Assembly: GCA_963921825.1 (NCBI GenBank)
Contig: OY997596.1
Span: 39,733,932-39,797,931 of the forward strand
Reading direction: 5' to 3'
From: Erodium maritimum
Taxonomy: Eukaryota > Streptophyta > Magnoliopsida > Geraniales > Geraniaceae
DNA length: 64,000 nt
Shown: in pieces, positions 23,546 to 35,242 of the stretch
Numbering within the stretch: the stretch's first letter is position 1
Layout of the letters: each line of letters begins with the position of its first letter
Notes under the pieces: generated by a model
What the model was told of the DNA's origin: nothing
The model's input: only the letters and a program-made list of their open reading frames with translations
Databases searched by the model: none
Made by a program: the position numbers and the translations under genes

Positions 23546-24469
23546 CATAACCAATGCCTCCAACAGTTCTAATATCACCAGTTTCACAATCAACCTCCGG
23601 GCATGGTCATATGTCTCCAGTACTCCTAATATCGATAAGTTCACAATCAACCTCCGGGCATGGTCATATGCCTCCAGTAATTATAACATTGATAAGTTCT
23701 CTGCTCCTACGACACTACTAAGTGTCACATGCATTTCCAAACTTCGATAACCTACTTAACCCACGACACCCCAAGTGTCACATACATTTCTAATATTCGA
23801 TAACCTACTTAACCCACGACACCCAAGTGTCACATGCAATTCTACTGTTAACTTTCCCTAGTCAGGGCCGAGATCCGGCTACTTTTCTCCACCTCGTGCG
23901 TGTTCTCCAAAAGCCAACCAACGAGCTCCGGTGTGATCTCAGTCACTCACCCAGCTTTCCCTTGCCTCGGTCCGCGGCACGATCTAAAAGAACACAAATT
24001 TAGGGCACTTAACAACTCGCAGGAATAAACTGAAATTCATTGAACTTGACGCCCAAACTTAACCCCGACAATGTCGATCACTCCCAAACTTCCCAGTTAC
24101 TCGACATTGTCGATAAAGGACCCGTAAAGGCCCGATTCGCCCGACATGGCGAATCTGCCCGGGTTTTGTAAATGCCCTTCCGGGGCTCCAAAAATTCCCG
24201 TTTTCGTTTCTACGGTCTTAGAATAATTCAAGGGTCCCAATGTAATTGACAGAATCGAATTCTGACTTCCGAGTCAATTAATTAACGTTTAAAGTTTCTA
24301 AACCCGATAATTACAACTTTCACATTTTAATTCCAAATTTCGATTCGGTTAAGGATAAATGGTCCGGGGAACGTTCTAAACCACCCGAACACAAAACCCG
24401 TTAACCCGAGCACGTGGGCCCCACCCGGCCAAGCTTGGCCGTGTGTGGCTAGGACACTTTGGGGCCCGG

Positions 24470-24560
24470 CCCACCATGGTGGTGGCTGGCCCTAGCTCCG
24501 GCCAGCCACCCCCTCATGGTGGCCGGCCACCCACTATGGTGGCCGGAGCTCCTTCCGAGC
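24470..24560. repeat. CCATGGTGG/GGCCGG hairpin-prone cluster in the solo LTR
   Basis: Alternating CATGGTGG and GGCCGGCCACCC words form several overlapping short palindromes. No coding role is likely. Confidence 0.5.
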
Positions 24561-25371
24561 TCCCGGTCGCCGGAAAACGTTCTCCTTCTCCTCCCAACGT
24601 CTCCAACACTCCCCCAACATCAAAACAACCTTAAACTAACACTTTCAAACCAAAACCTAAATTTAGAAAAAAAATGACAAATCGGAGATCGGTTTGGTGT
24701 ATACCGTAGAGGGAGACGAGGGGAGTTCGATTCTTGCAACGTTTAGACGATCCAAGGGTTGAGCTCGTGAATAGTGCCTCTCCAAACCCTAGCAACCTCT
24801 CTTTTCTCTCTTCTTCACCTTCTCTTTCTCTCTCTAAACCTTGCACAATTTCTTTTTTTTTTTAATTATGGCCGAACCCCCCTTTACTCTCATCCTTGTA
24901 TTTTCCCCCCAAAACCTAACACCACCACTTGTTTGACAAGTGGCAAGGTGGGTCCCACATCTGTTTGGGAAAATATCTACTAGATATTTTTCTATCAGAT
25001 TCGCGAAAATCAGACGTTTCGGGCCCCGAACGGGCACTTTTCCCAAGAAATTACAAAACTTGACGGGCTACAAGGAAACGGCTCAACTAAGACCGCTGCA
25101 ACGACGGTTAAGCTTTTTGGATCCAAAACGGTCCTCGAATGGACCAAAACGTCGCTCGGTTGACTTTTCCAGAGAAAAGTCAACATTTCCCAAATTGATT
25201 AGAAAGTTGCCCTGAGTCCCCCGGAACTCACTTTGGTCAATAATGGGGTCAACTTAAGTCCGGTATGACCCTCGGGGTCATTTTAGGTTCAAATAAGTGT
25301 CAGTCTTAAAATTTTTAAATTTTCCTATTTTTCGCAGGTTTGACTGGCGTTGACCGGGATTGGTTATTACA

Positions 25372-25763
25372 CACAACCTAGGGGCATCACTCACAACACG
25401 TACCGGACCGGCACATATCTCGGTCGTACATCTTCCCGGACCACACAACATCGGGTACTGATCACATCACCCTCGACATCGATACCTTACATCGGAACTC
25501 TCCCTCGGTGTAGGTATCATACCGGATACACCTCCTCTTGGAACACACATCAAGAGAATAACATGCATCATAATGCCATAGTTCAACCACGGTATACCAA
25601 CCACACAAACTTACCGAGCGTATCACATTGTTCTATCACTCACCCGATCATATCACAACCATTGGTTCACATCACATCACGCATGGCACACTTGCCCAAA
25701 CATAGCAACAACATACTACACCTAGTATACCATATCATGATTCTTAATCTAACAATGGCTAAT
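25372..25763 (-). repeat. Tekay 3' LTR, piece 2
   Basis: CACAACCTAGGGGCATCACT onward, collinear with 39836-40228 of the 5' LTR. Ends with GCTAA, the left target duplication of the Angela element (25759-25763). Confidence 0.85.
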
Positions 25764-27448
25764 GTTGGGTCTCGAGGTAGGGTTGGAGATGAACCAACTC
25801 GCAGCGGAAAATCAATGAAAACCAAGAGACGATTAAACCATGAAACAACTAACAAAGAATGGATTCACAAGAGAAAAATTCAGCACTATTTCTTACCAAA
25901 ACAAGAACACCGGTTAACGAATGATTGGCTTGAGTCTCCAAGACGCCTACGTATCCACATGGGAATCAAAGCCACGTAGTTCTTCTCTTTGAGGACTCAA
26001 GAACACAAAAATGGAGGTGGAAACTAGCCAAACCCGAAATGGCCATGGAAGAGGGAGAGAAAATGTGTTTCCTATTCTTGTCTTGTGTTTGTTATGTTGA
26101 AAAAAGATGACTTAAACATAACAAAACCCATACTTGTCCAACTAAAGGCATGGGACAAGTATGGTGTCAAGTAAGGTGTAAATAGGACAAAGTATGGCAA
26201 GACAAGATTGGGTTAGGTGGTGAATCACCAACACCTTAATCCTTGTCTTGCTTACTTAGTACTAATTAATCAAGACTTGATTAATTAGTTCCATGGGCCT
26301 TGGTTGCATGGGCCTTTCATGGGCCTCTTGGACCATGGCCCGTGGCCATTTCCAACGAGGTCCCGTGATTCGCTCATCGCCTCCAAGCCTTCCATACCGG
26401 AAATGTCCAACATTATCCGACGCGAACAATCCCAAGACTCCAAGCCTTGTCTCGATCCATAAAGTCCTATTCACTTACGGGCACATGACCCAAAACCCAG
26501 TTTTGGTCATATCCCGAGACAATTCCCTTTTGGCCATTCTCCATAAATGTGTCAATGAGTTTCATCCTCCGGTGTGACCCTTAGGTTATGCATGTCAATA
26601 GATCAACGTAAAATCCCGTTTTACTTGATCCTATTTAAGTGGCAACTAACGAGACTTTAGTATTTCCTGACACTGCATAGCGAATCGACCCTGTCGATTC
26701 TAACCTTTCCGTCGTCCCTGTCATTATCCTTTTATCTCCGATATCCTGATTGAGATAAGGCATAGAGCCGTCATCCTTATTATTCTCAATCACCGTTCCT
26801 TGATATGTGAGATGACTGAAGATATGATACCCAGTATCATGTGCATGGCCATGCTATTCTTCCAGTCACTCTCGATCAAGCGGCCGAGAACCGATATCTT
26901 TCCCATACCTTAGTATGAGGGATAAATCCCTTAGCCGTCTTTCGTGTCACTCATGTAGCCCGTCCCCAAGCCAATCCTGGCCGTTATGGAAGCCCTGTTA
27001 CGCACAACGTTAGGCTCAGGTCAAACTCAGTTGTTGACTACATAGCGATCACAAAGACTCCTTGGTCTAAGGATACATGACAAGTTACAACACTGAATAT
27101 GTTCATGACTTAATCTATGGCACATATTCAGGGTGGGTCGTCCAATATCATGTCCCACATGATATCTATGATCAGACTCCGGAATCCCATTCCAATGACT
27201 AACAGAACGTAAGCCATAAAGAGCCATCTTTCATACTAGTCGCTTCTAGTAAAGCTTTGTTGACTAGGGACCCATCGAGTGTGATCTATCTCGATCTATG
27301 GTTCTATTCGCATGGTGGGCATAGATCAGAGCACACGTCGATATATTACTCCAACACATAAGTAATATAAAGCCGCTTTAATTTTATTGCTAACGATGAT
27401 ATGTACATTTGGACATTTAGGATTGAACTACGGGCACTAAGACTAACA
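25764..27448 (-). repeat. Angela 3' LTR
   Basis: 1685 bp. On the minus strand it runs TGTTAGTCTTAGTGCCC to CGAGACCCAACA. It has near-identical copies at 30513-32198, 50875-52562 and 62225-63912. Confidence 0.92.
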
Positions 27449-27465
27449 ATCTCCCACTTGCCCTA
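27449..27465 (-). promoter_or_regulatory. Copia polypurine tract
   Basis: On the minus strand GGGCAAGTGGGAGATTG abuts the LTR start. This is the classic Ty1-copia priming site for second-strand synthesis. The copy at 63913-63929 is identical. Confidence 0.85.
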
Positions 27466-30400
27466 GTTCCAATCTAAACTCCAATATGTCCCCATCGACT
27501 TTACATGTCTAACATGTTCAGGCAGTGACACTGCCTTAGTCAAATGGTTGGCTATGTTATCATCTGTTGCAATATCGGTTATCTTCACTTCACCTCTGTT
27601 CAGTATTTATCTGATGAGGTGGATACGCCGCAGTACATGTTTGGATTTGTTATACGATCTAGGCTTTTAGCTTGCGCAATGCCCTTGTGTTGTCGCAAGA
27701 TGGATTCACCAGGCTGGATGGGTTTTTAATTACACCCAGCCCTGCCATGAATTTCCAAATCCACATAGCCTCCTTAGCTGCCTCTGCAGCATCCATGTAC
27801 TTGGCCTCTGTCGTAGATTCGGCAATGATATCTTGCTTTACGCTCTCCCAGCTAAAGCTCTACCATTCAGCGTAAACACATATCCTGATTGACTTCTAAA
27901 GTCATCTGGATTTGTCTTGGAAAACTAGCGTCTACTCATCCTTCGACGACTAGTTCAACATCATCTTTCCCCCGGGTTAGAATGATGTCTACTGGTACAA
28001 CATAAGGCTTACGAGACGTCTGATCTCATACATGTCATGGCATATATGATCGATCCTACCCCCAGGCGCATAGGATTCTCATCATCCTTTTCAGCTCATC
28101 AGGTGTCTTAGGACACTAAGTCTTGCTGAGATGAATGCCATGACTAGTGGGTAAGAGTCCTTTCTTTGAATCGAGCATTAAGAACCTACTCAATGCCTTG
28201 TTCACATAGGTTCCCTGACTTAAATCCAAGACCCTCTTGGTGCGATCTCTACATATCTTAATCCTTAAGATATAAGAAGCATCGCCTAAGTCCTTTATTG
28301 AAAAACACTTCCTCAACCAAGCTTTAGTCTCGTGCAAGGTTGGGATGTCGTTTTCAATGAGAACCAGAAAGGTAATCTTGCTCCCACTAGCCTTCTTATA
28401 AACGCAAGATTCATCCTCGTTCTTGATTAAGCCAAATCCAATTACAGCTTCATCAAAACGAAAGATCCAACTCCGAGAAGTTCGTTTCAATCCATAAATG
28501 GATTTCAACAACTTATAAATCTTTCCTTTATTCTTCGGATCGTCAAAACCTTTGGGCCGAGACATACAAACGTACTCAGTCAAATTTCCATTTAGGAAAG
28601 CGGTTTTGACATCCACTTGCCATATCTCGTAATTATAATACGCAGTTATGTCAAGAAGAATTTGGATCGATTTTGACCATAGCCACTAGGGAGAAGGTTT
28701 CCTCATAGTCAATCCATTGGATCTGCCTATAACCTTTCACCACCAGTTGAGGTTTATAGGTCAGAGGGTTGCCATCTATGTCCATCTTCACCTTGAAGAT
28801 CCATTTGCATCCGATGGTCTTCATACCAGTGATGGGATCAACCGGTTCCCAGACTCGGTTGTCCGACATGGATTGCATTTCCTCCCTCATGGCTCCCAAC
28901 CATAACTCGGAGTCGGGCCCATCCACGACTTCTTGAAAGGTGGCTGGATCATCGTGATCCACCATGACTTCATTGTCACCTCCGGATACCATATATTGGA
29001 GGTGGAAGATTGATCCTTTCAAATCGCCTTGGACCTTCCGGAATTGTAACAGGAATTGGTTCTTACTCTACGAAAATCTCTGGCTCCTTTCTACTGGGTT
29101 GCCAATTGGTTTAGACAGATCTGTACCATCCTTAATTTCTTCGAGATGCACAGTCCTCCCAATGACGTCTTTGGAAACAAAACTCCTTTTCCATAAAGAC
29201 CCCACCCCATGCGACGAACACCATGTTATCACTGGGATTGTAGAAGTAGTATCCCCTTGTTGCTTTGGTATACCACACGAAGGTGCATATCTCAGATCTT
29301 GGTTCGAGCTTAGCCGAAACCAAATGTTTCACATAAGCCTCGCAACCACAAATCTTTAGGAAGGACAAAGCGGGCATCATCCCGTACCATTTAAAAATAG
29401 TATCCCTTCCACACCCTTCGTCGAAGCCCGATTCACTATGAATGCGGTCGTCTCTAGAGCATAATCCCAGAAAGAGATTGGGAGATCAGTCCAACTAATA
29501 ATGGAACGGATCATTGTCTAACAATGTCCGATTTCTCCGTTTGGCTACACCTTTCATCTACAGTGTCCCAAGAGGAGTCCATTCCAAAAGGATCCCATTC
29601 TCTTTTAGATGATCTAATAACTCTGTGGTCAAGTATAGTCCACCTCGATCCAATCGAAGTGCCTTAATACCTTTGTCGAGCTGGTTTTCTACTTTAGTCT
29701 TAAACTCTTTGAATTTATCAAAAGCTTCAGACTTATTTCTCAGCGAATAGACATAACCATATTTACTGTAATCATCAGTAAATGTGATAAAGTAGCTAAA
29801 ACCCCTCCTGGCAAGTGAACTTATTGGTCTACACACATTCGAGTGTATCAGCCCCAATAATTCACCCGCCCTTTCATCGCGATCGATAAAAGGGCACTTT
29901 AGTCATTTTGCCCATCAAACAAACCTTGCACCTATCGATCGAATGGAATTCGAATGAACCTGAAAGTCCGCACTTCTGAAGTGCTGATAGGTGCTTCTTG
30001 TTTATGCGACCTAAATGACAGTGCCATAACAGAGTTAGGTTTAAATCGTTGGATTTAGACCTCTTGGTATTAACGGAATATATAGAACTTGAGGCATTAT
30101 TACCCATATCTAATATGTACAATCCCCCAACCAAGTCAGTACTGGTATAAACATATCATTGCATAGAACATTGAAAACTCCATTTCCAATATTAACATTA
30201 TATCCTTCCTTGTCAAACACGGATACAGATATAATATTCCTACTAAAAGTAGGTATGCAATATACATTATACAATACTAAGACAAGGCCTCTTGGAAAAG
30301 CAAGACTCATGGATCCTACAGCAGTTGCCACAACTCTGAGGTCCACTTCGTGCTTTCCAAACCTCTCCTACTTTCAGCCACCATATATAAGTGCATGTGT

Positions 30401-30512
30401 GAGATTCAGTCCTGGTATCTAATACCCATGAATCTTTAGAAGTAGGGTTGGAGATGAACCAACTCGCAGCGGAAAATATAAGTGCATGTGTGAGATTCAG
30501 TCCTGGTATCAG
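27466..30512 (-). pseudogene. Angela pol relic (protease, integrase, RT, RNase H region)
   Basis: Parts in sense order (minus strand). Protease-proximal block near 30110-30346 (IPTFSRNIISVSVFDKEGY). GAG-pre-integrase at 29874-30134 (LLWHCHLGRINKKHL, CKVCLMGKMTK). Integrase core at 29558-29857 (FITFTDDYSKYGYVY, IKALRLDRGG) and its C-terminal part at 29132-29380. RT at 28116-29022 (WIFKVKMDIDGNP, MDVKTAFLNGNLTEYV, LLKSIYGLKRTSRSW). An RNase H-side remnant reaches to the 3' LTR. The closest remembered relative is BARE-1/Angela. A fossil copy, broken in several places. Confidence 0.85.
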
Positions 30513-30560
30513 TCCTGGGTCTCGAGGTAGGGTTGGAGATGAACCAACTCGCAGCGGAAA
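30387..30560. repeat. About 90-bp tandem duplication spanning the LTR-interior junction
   Basis: TATAAGTGCATGTGTGAGAT, then TCAGTCCTGGTATC, occurs at 30387-30420 and 30477-30510. Each copy is followed by a copy of the LTR-end block GTAGGGTTGGAGATGAACCA (30441 and 30525). Part of the LTR end therefore appears once inside the interior and once in its proper place. Confidence 0.85.
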
Positions 30561-32198
30561 ATCAATGAAAACCAAGAGACGATTAAACCATGAAACAACT
30601 AACAAAGAATGGATTCACAAGAGAAAAATTCAGCACTATTTCTTACCAAAACAAGAACACCGGTTAACGAATGATTGGCTTGAGTCTCCAAGACGCCTAC
30701 GTATCCACATGGGAATCAAAGCCACGTAGTTCTTCTCTTTGAGGACTCAAGAACACAAAAATGGAGGTGGAAACTAGCCAAACCCGAAATGGCCATGGAA
30801 GAGGGAGAGAAAATGTGTTTCCTATTCTTGTCTTGTGTTTGTTATGTTGAAAAAAGATGACTTAAACATAACAAAACCCATACTTGTCCAACTAAAGGCA
30901 TGGGACAAGTATGGTGTCAAGTAAGGTGTAAATAGGACAAAGTATGGCAAGACAAGATTGGGTTAGGTGGTGAATCACCAACACCTTAATCCTTGTCTTG
31001 CTTACTTAGTACTAATTAATCAAGACTTGATTAATTAGTTCCATGGGCCTTGGTTGCATGGGCCTTTCATGGGCCTCTTGGAACATGGCCCGTGGCCATT
31101 TCCAACGAGGTCCCGTGATTCGCTCATCGCCTCCAAGCCTTCCATACCGGAAATGTCCAACATTATCCGACGCGATCAATCCCAAGACTCCAAGCCATGT
31201 CTCGATCCATAAAGTCCTATTCACTTACGGGCACATGACCCAAAACCCAGTTTTGGTCATATCCCGAGACAACTCTCTTTTGGCCATTCTCCATAAATGT
31301 GTCAATGAGTTTCATCCTCCGGTGTGACCCTTAGGTTATGCATGTCAATAGATCAACGTAAAATCCCGTTTTACTTGATCCTATTTAAGTGGCAACTAAC
31401 GAGACTTTAGTATTTCCTGACACTGCATAGCGAATCGACCCTGTCGATTCTAACCTTTCCGTCGTCCCTGTCATTATCCTTTTATCTCCGATATCCTGAT
31501 TGAGATAAGGCATAGAGCCGTCATCCTTATTATTCTCAATCACCGTTCCTTGATATGTGAGATGACTGAAGATATGATACCCAGTATCATGTGCATGGCC
31601 ATGCTATTCTTCCAGTCACTCTCGATCAAGCGGCCGAGAACCGATATCTTTCCCATACCTTAGTATGAGGGATAAATCCCTTAGCCGTCTTTCGTGTCAC
31701 TCATGTAGCCCGTCCCCAAGCCAATCCTGGCCGTTATGGAAGCCCTGTTACGGACAACGTTAGGCTCAGGTCAAACTCAGTTGTTGACTACATAGCGATC
31801 ACAAAGACTCCTTGGTCTAAGGATACATGACAAGCTACAACACTGAATATGTTCATGACTTAATCTATGGAACATATTCAGGGCGGGTCGTCCAATATCA
31901 TGTCCCACATGATATCTATGATCAGACTCCGGAATCCCATTCCAATGACTAACAGAACGTAAGCCATACAGAGCCATCTTTCATACTAGTCGCTTCTAGT
32001 GAAGCTTTGTTGACTAGGGACCCATCGAGTGTGATCTATCTCGATCTATGGTTCTATTCGCATGGTGGGCATAGATCAGAGCACACGTCGATATATTACT
32101 CCAACACATAAGTAATATAAAGCCGCTTTAATTTTATTGCTAACGATGATATGTACATTTGGACATTTAGGATTGAACTACGGGCACTAAGACTAACA
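30513..32198 (-). repeat. Angela 5' LTR
   Basis: Same as 25764-27448 apart from about a dozen substitutions. The inner edge reads TCCTGGGTCTCGAGG instead of TGTTGGGTCTCGAGG. Confidence 0.9.
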
Positions 32199-32203
32199 GC
32201 TAA

Positions 32204-33759
32204 ATCACACATCATGCATCTCAATCATAGATCATGGCATCAGAATCAACACGCAACCCTAAGGGATCGACATGGCCCACATGCATTTCTACAACATAGC
32301 AATTCCCAAACTTACGGCTCGACATGGCACGTAAGCTATCCCTTAATTCACTTGTTCCTCACATCCTTATCATGCAATTCTAACAGTTAAATCAAGTAAT
32401 TGCAACCTATATGCATACTAGTAACTTTCCGCAATTAAACCGGTATTCGCTACTTTCCCTACCTCAAAAGCAATCCAAACCTAGCTGCGGACGACCTGGC
32501 TAGCTTCCTCCTCGTCACTTCACAATGTCCAATAGTCTCCTCCTCCGTCGAGCTCGGGTCCAAAGTCTTGTATCACAATTAAATACTCGAATCAAGAGCA
32601 ATTCACAAGTGATTTAAAGAGGAAAACACTCCCAATTAACCCCGAAAGGACTCGGTTATAGAAAACCGTCCCAATTACTCGAGATCCCACAAAATGGGCC
32701 CAAAAGGCCCAACTCAGGTCTGTCACGGTTCTGGTCACGAACCCCTGGTCTGAACCGTCACGGTTCTCCTCACGGAACCGTGATTGGTGCCGTCACGGTC
32801 TCCCTCACGGAGCCGGGACGTCTCCCGTCACGGTGCCCGTCACGGATCCGTGACGGGTCTGACACTGTTCCGTCTTCTTCATCCTCCAGCTTTGATTTCC
32901 CGAAAAATAATCCTCAAAACCTCTATTATTTACCTTCCTAACCTCCAAAGCACTCCCTAAAATGTCTATACTTCAAACCCATGATGGGTCTTCATCAAAA
33001 CATACCAATCCAATTTAAATCCATCATCCAACCTCCTTTTCTCTCCAAAAATCATCATCCAACACCTAAAACTCAAAAACCCAACCATGGTCATCATTTT
33101 TCCTTGGAAATTGAAAACTCAAAAACTCAAAATCACCAAAAACGAAAAAGGATTAGATGATTACATTGGAAATTGAAAGGAGATGAAGAATCTAGTGTTT
33201 TTGATGAACTTTGAGTAGAAAACTATCCAAAAACCAAGCATTTTCCTCCCTTCTTCCTCCTCAAGCTTCCAAAGATTTTTCTCTCCCTTTTCTCTCTCTA
33301 ATTTTCGGCCAAGTAATGTAAATGTGCTGAAATTGGTCACCTAGTGTTGCTTTAAACCTAAGTGAGAAATACCACCTTTGCCCCCTTTGCCTAAAAGCCT
33401 CACAAGCCCAAATTCAAGGGTATAAGGGTCTTTTCGCCCTTGTTTCTTCTCACCCAAGCCACTATGGACACTTGTCCATGTGGGGACCACCTCTCCTCTT
33501 AGGAAAAATCCAGCACAATTAAATTAATTCCTTAAGTCTTAGGTTTGACCGAATTTGACCCCGGGTTGACTTTTTTTCACAATTACAGGCGTTTGAAAGG
33601 AAACGGCCCAATTAAGCGAACCGTAACGACGACTAAAATTTTTGGGCCCCGGAAAGGTCCTGAATGACTCCCTGAGTCATCGGTTGACTTTTCCAGCAAA
33701 AAGTCAACTTTCGCCAAAACCTCCGGTTCGACCGGAATCGATTGGGGGCGGTTCTTACA
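32204..33759 (-). repeat. Tekay 3' LTR, piece 3
   Basis: Resumes at ATCACACATCATGCATCTC and runs to GGCGGTTCTTACA, collinear with the 5' LTR from about 40229 to 42907. Contains a GTCACGG palindrome cluster at 32725-32865. Confidence 0.85.
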
Positions 33760-33780
33760 ATCTACCCCCTTAAAAGAATT
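33760..33780 (-). promoter_or_regulatory. Tekay polypurine tract
   Basis: On the minus strand AATTCTTTTAAGGGGGTAGAT immediately precedes the LTR start TGTAAGAACC. Confidence 0.85.
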
Positions 33781-33860
33781 TTGTCCTAGAAATTTAAAAC
33801 GGACGTACCTCAAGGGTCGACAAGGCTGGGGTACTTCGCACGAACCTCATCCTCGCGCTC

Positions 33861-35104
33861 CTAGGTCGAGTCTACTCCGTGGTGCTTCCACTGCACCCGT
33901 ACCAGTGGGATAGTCCTGCCACGCAAGGCCTGCTCTCGCGTATCCAGAATCCTGACTGGCTGCTCCTTATATGAAACATCCTCAGCTACCTCGATGTCCG
34001 TCCACTCAATCATGTGGGAGGGGTCCGCATTGTACTTTCGCAGTTGGGACACGTGGAAGAAGTTATGAACCTTCCCTAGCTGCGGTGGCAATGCAAGGCG
34101 GTAAGAAACTGCTCCAACTCTCCCCAAAATCTCAAAAGGTCCGACAAACCACGGGGCCAACTTGCCTCCGCCGCGGTTGAACCGCAATAGGCCCTTCTTC
34201 GGGCTCACCCTCAGAAACACATGATCGCCAACAGTAAACTCAAGAGGCCGACACCGTCTATCTGGATAACTCTTCTGAAGAATCTGCGCGATCCTCAATC
34301 GATCCCGAATCAATGCGACCTTCTCGGTCGTCTCCCAGACAAGCTCCAGACTAAGTAAACTCCTGTCTCCCACCTCTGCCCAACATACGGGCGATCTGCA
34401 CGACCTACCATACAACGCCTCAAACGGTGCCATCCCAATACTGGCCTGGAAGCTGTTGTTGTAGGTAAACTCCGCTAATGGTAAGTGGTCCTCCCATGAC
34501 CCTCGGAAGTCCACACACATGCTCACAACATATCCTCTAGTATCTGAATAGCGCACTCTGACTAACCGTCGGTCTGTGGGTGATACGCCGTACTAAGCAA
34601 GACCTCGGTCCCCAATGCTCTCTGCAAGCTCTCCCAAAATCTAGAGGTGAATCGCGGATCTCTGTCGGACACAACCGACACCGGCACTCTGTGAAGACGG
34701 ATGATCTCCCAAACGTACAAACGGCTCAAAGTGTCAACCGTATCCGTCATCCTCATGGCTAAAAAGTGGGCCGACTTGGTCATTCGGTCGACCACCACCC
34801 AAACTACGTCGTGCCCTCTCGGCGAGCTCGGTAAGCCACTCACAAAGTCCATCGTGACGTGCTCCCACTTCCACTCTGCAATCGGCAGTGGCTGTAGCAA
34901 GCCAGCGGGACGCTGATGCTCGACCTTCACTTGCTGGAAAGTGAGGCATCTCGAAACGAACTCCGCAACTGCTCTACGCATCCTGCTCCACCAGAACTGT
35001 CGTCTGATATCCCGATACATCTTGGTGCCACCCGGGTGTACAGCAAGACGGGAGTGATGAGACTCTCTCAACACAGCGTCTCTACAACCACGCGACACAA
35101 ACAA
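33861..35104 (-). pseudogene. Tekay integrase with GPY/F and chromodomain-like end
   Basis: Integrase segments on the minus strand. A zinc-finger-side part (VHPGGTKMYRDIRRQFWW) comes first, then the catalytic core (WKWEHVTMDFVSGLP, VVVDRMTKSAHFLAM, VSDRDPRFTSRFW, STAYHPQTDG). The C-terminal part has DHLPLAEFTYNNSFQASIGM, the GPY/F-type WFVGPFEILGRVG and HVSQLRKY. It ends with EQPVRILDTREQALRGRTIP and VRVQWKHHG, the chromodomain-like tail that defines the Tekay clade and is thought to steer integration to heterochromatin. A fossil pol part. Confidence 0.85.
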
Positions 35105-35242
35105 CCCTCCTCGGTATCGTAGACCTAGACCAGTACCCTGCTCCCAGCCCTCGGTGTCAGCACCGCTGCTAATCCTCTCCCGGATCTCTACCGTCTCGGC
35201 ATCCTCGGCCTGTGCCTCCAGTACGCGAGCAACTAGTGTGGG

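Larger units (their letters stand above)
21942..25371 (-). mobile_element. Gypsy solo LTR inside the Tekay 3' LTR
   Basis: Runs TGTCACGCCCCAATTTCAG to GGGATTGGTTATTACA, 3430 bp. The flanks AACAA (21937-21941) and CACAA (25372-25376) form a 4-of-5 target duplication. The Tekay 5' LTR runs uninterrupted through this point (CTGCACACAGCCTAGGGG at about 39834). In reverse orientation its distal part matches the 3' half of the 9727 LTR, while its proximal part (24000-25371) matches the LTR piece at 48541-49553. It therefore belongs to a sister subfamily. It carries greatly expanded tandem arrays. Confidence 0.85.
25764..32198 (-). mobile_element. Angela-type Ty1-copia element
   Basis: Bounded by TGTTGGGTCTCGAGG (25764) and GACTAACA (32198), with target duplication GCTAA at 25759-25763 and 32199-32203. 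The uninterrupted Tekay LTR reads ACAACGGTTAAATCACAC here (about 40222). Sense is minus: 5' LTR 30513-32198, interior 27449-30512, polypurine tract AGTGGGAGAT just before the 3' LTR (25764-27448). The LTRs differ at about a dozen sites in 1685 (under 1% by eye), so this is a very recent insertion, a few hundred thousand years or less. The pol sequence resembles BARE-1/Angela. It is broken, with several breaks. Confidence 0.92.

Noticed and set aside
23209-23550. Repetitive open frames MATQDTNNKPRAL and the reverse-strand equivalents
   Set aside because: These are translations of the 39-bp tandem repeat, whose unit length is a multiple of three, so any frame stays open. Not a protein.
26262-26577. 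Short open frames recurring at 26262, 31012, 51850 and 62725
   Set aside because: They recur only because the Angela LTR recurs. No domain is seen and the location is non-coding LTR.
32725-32865. GTCACGG cluster as a CRISPR-like array
   Set aside because: Repeats are short, irregular and palindromic with no uniform spacers, and they lie in a plant LTR.
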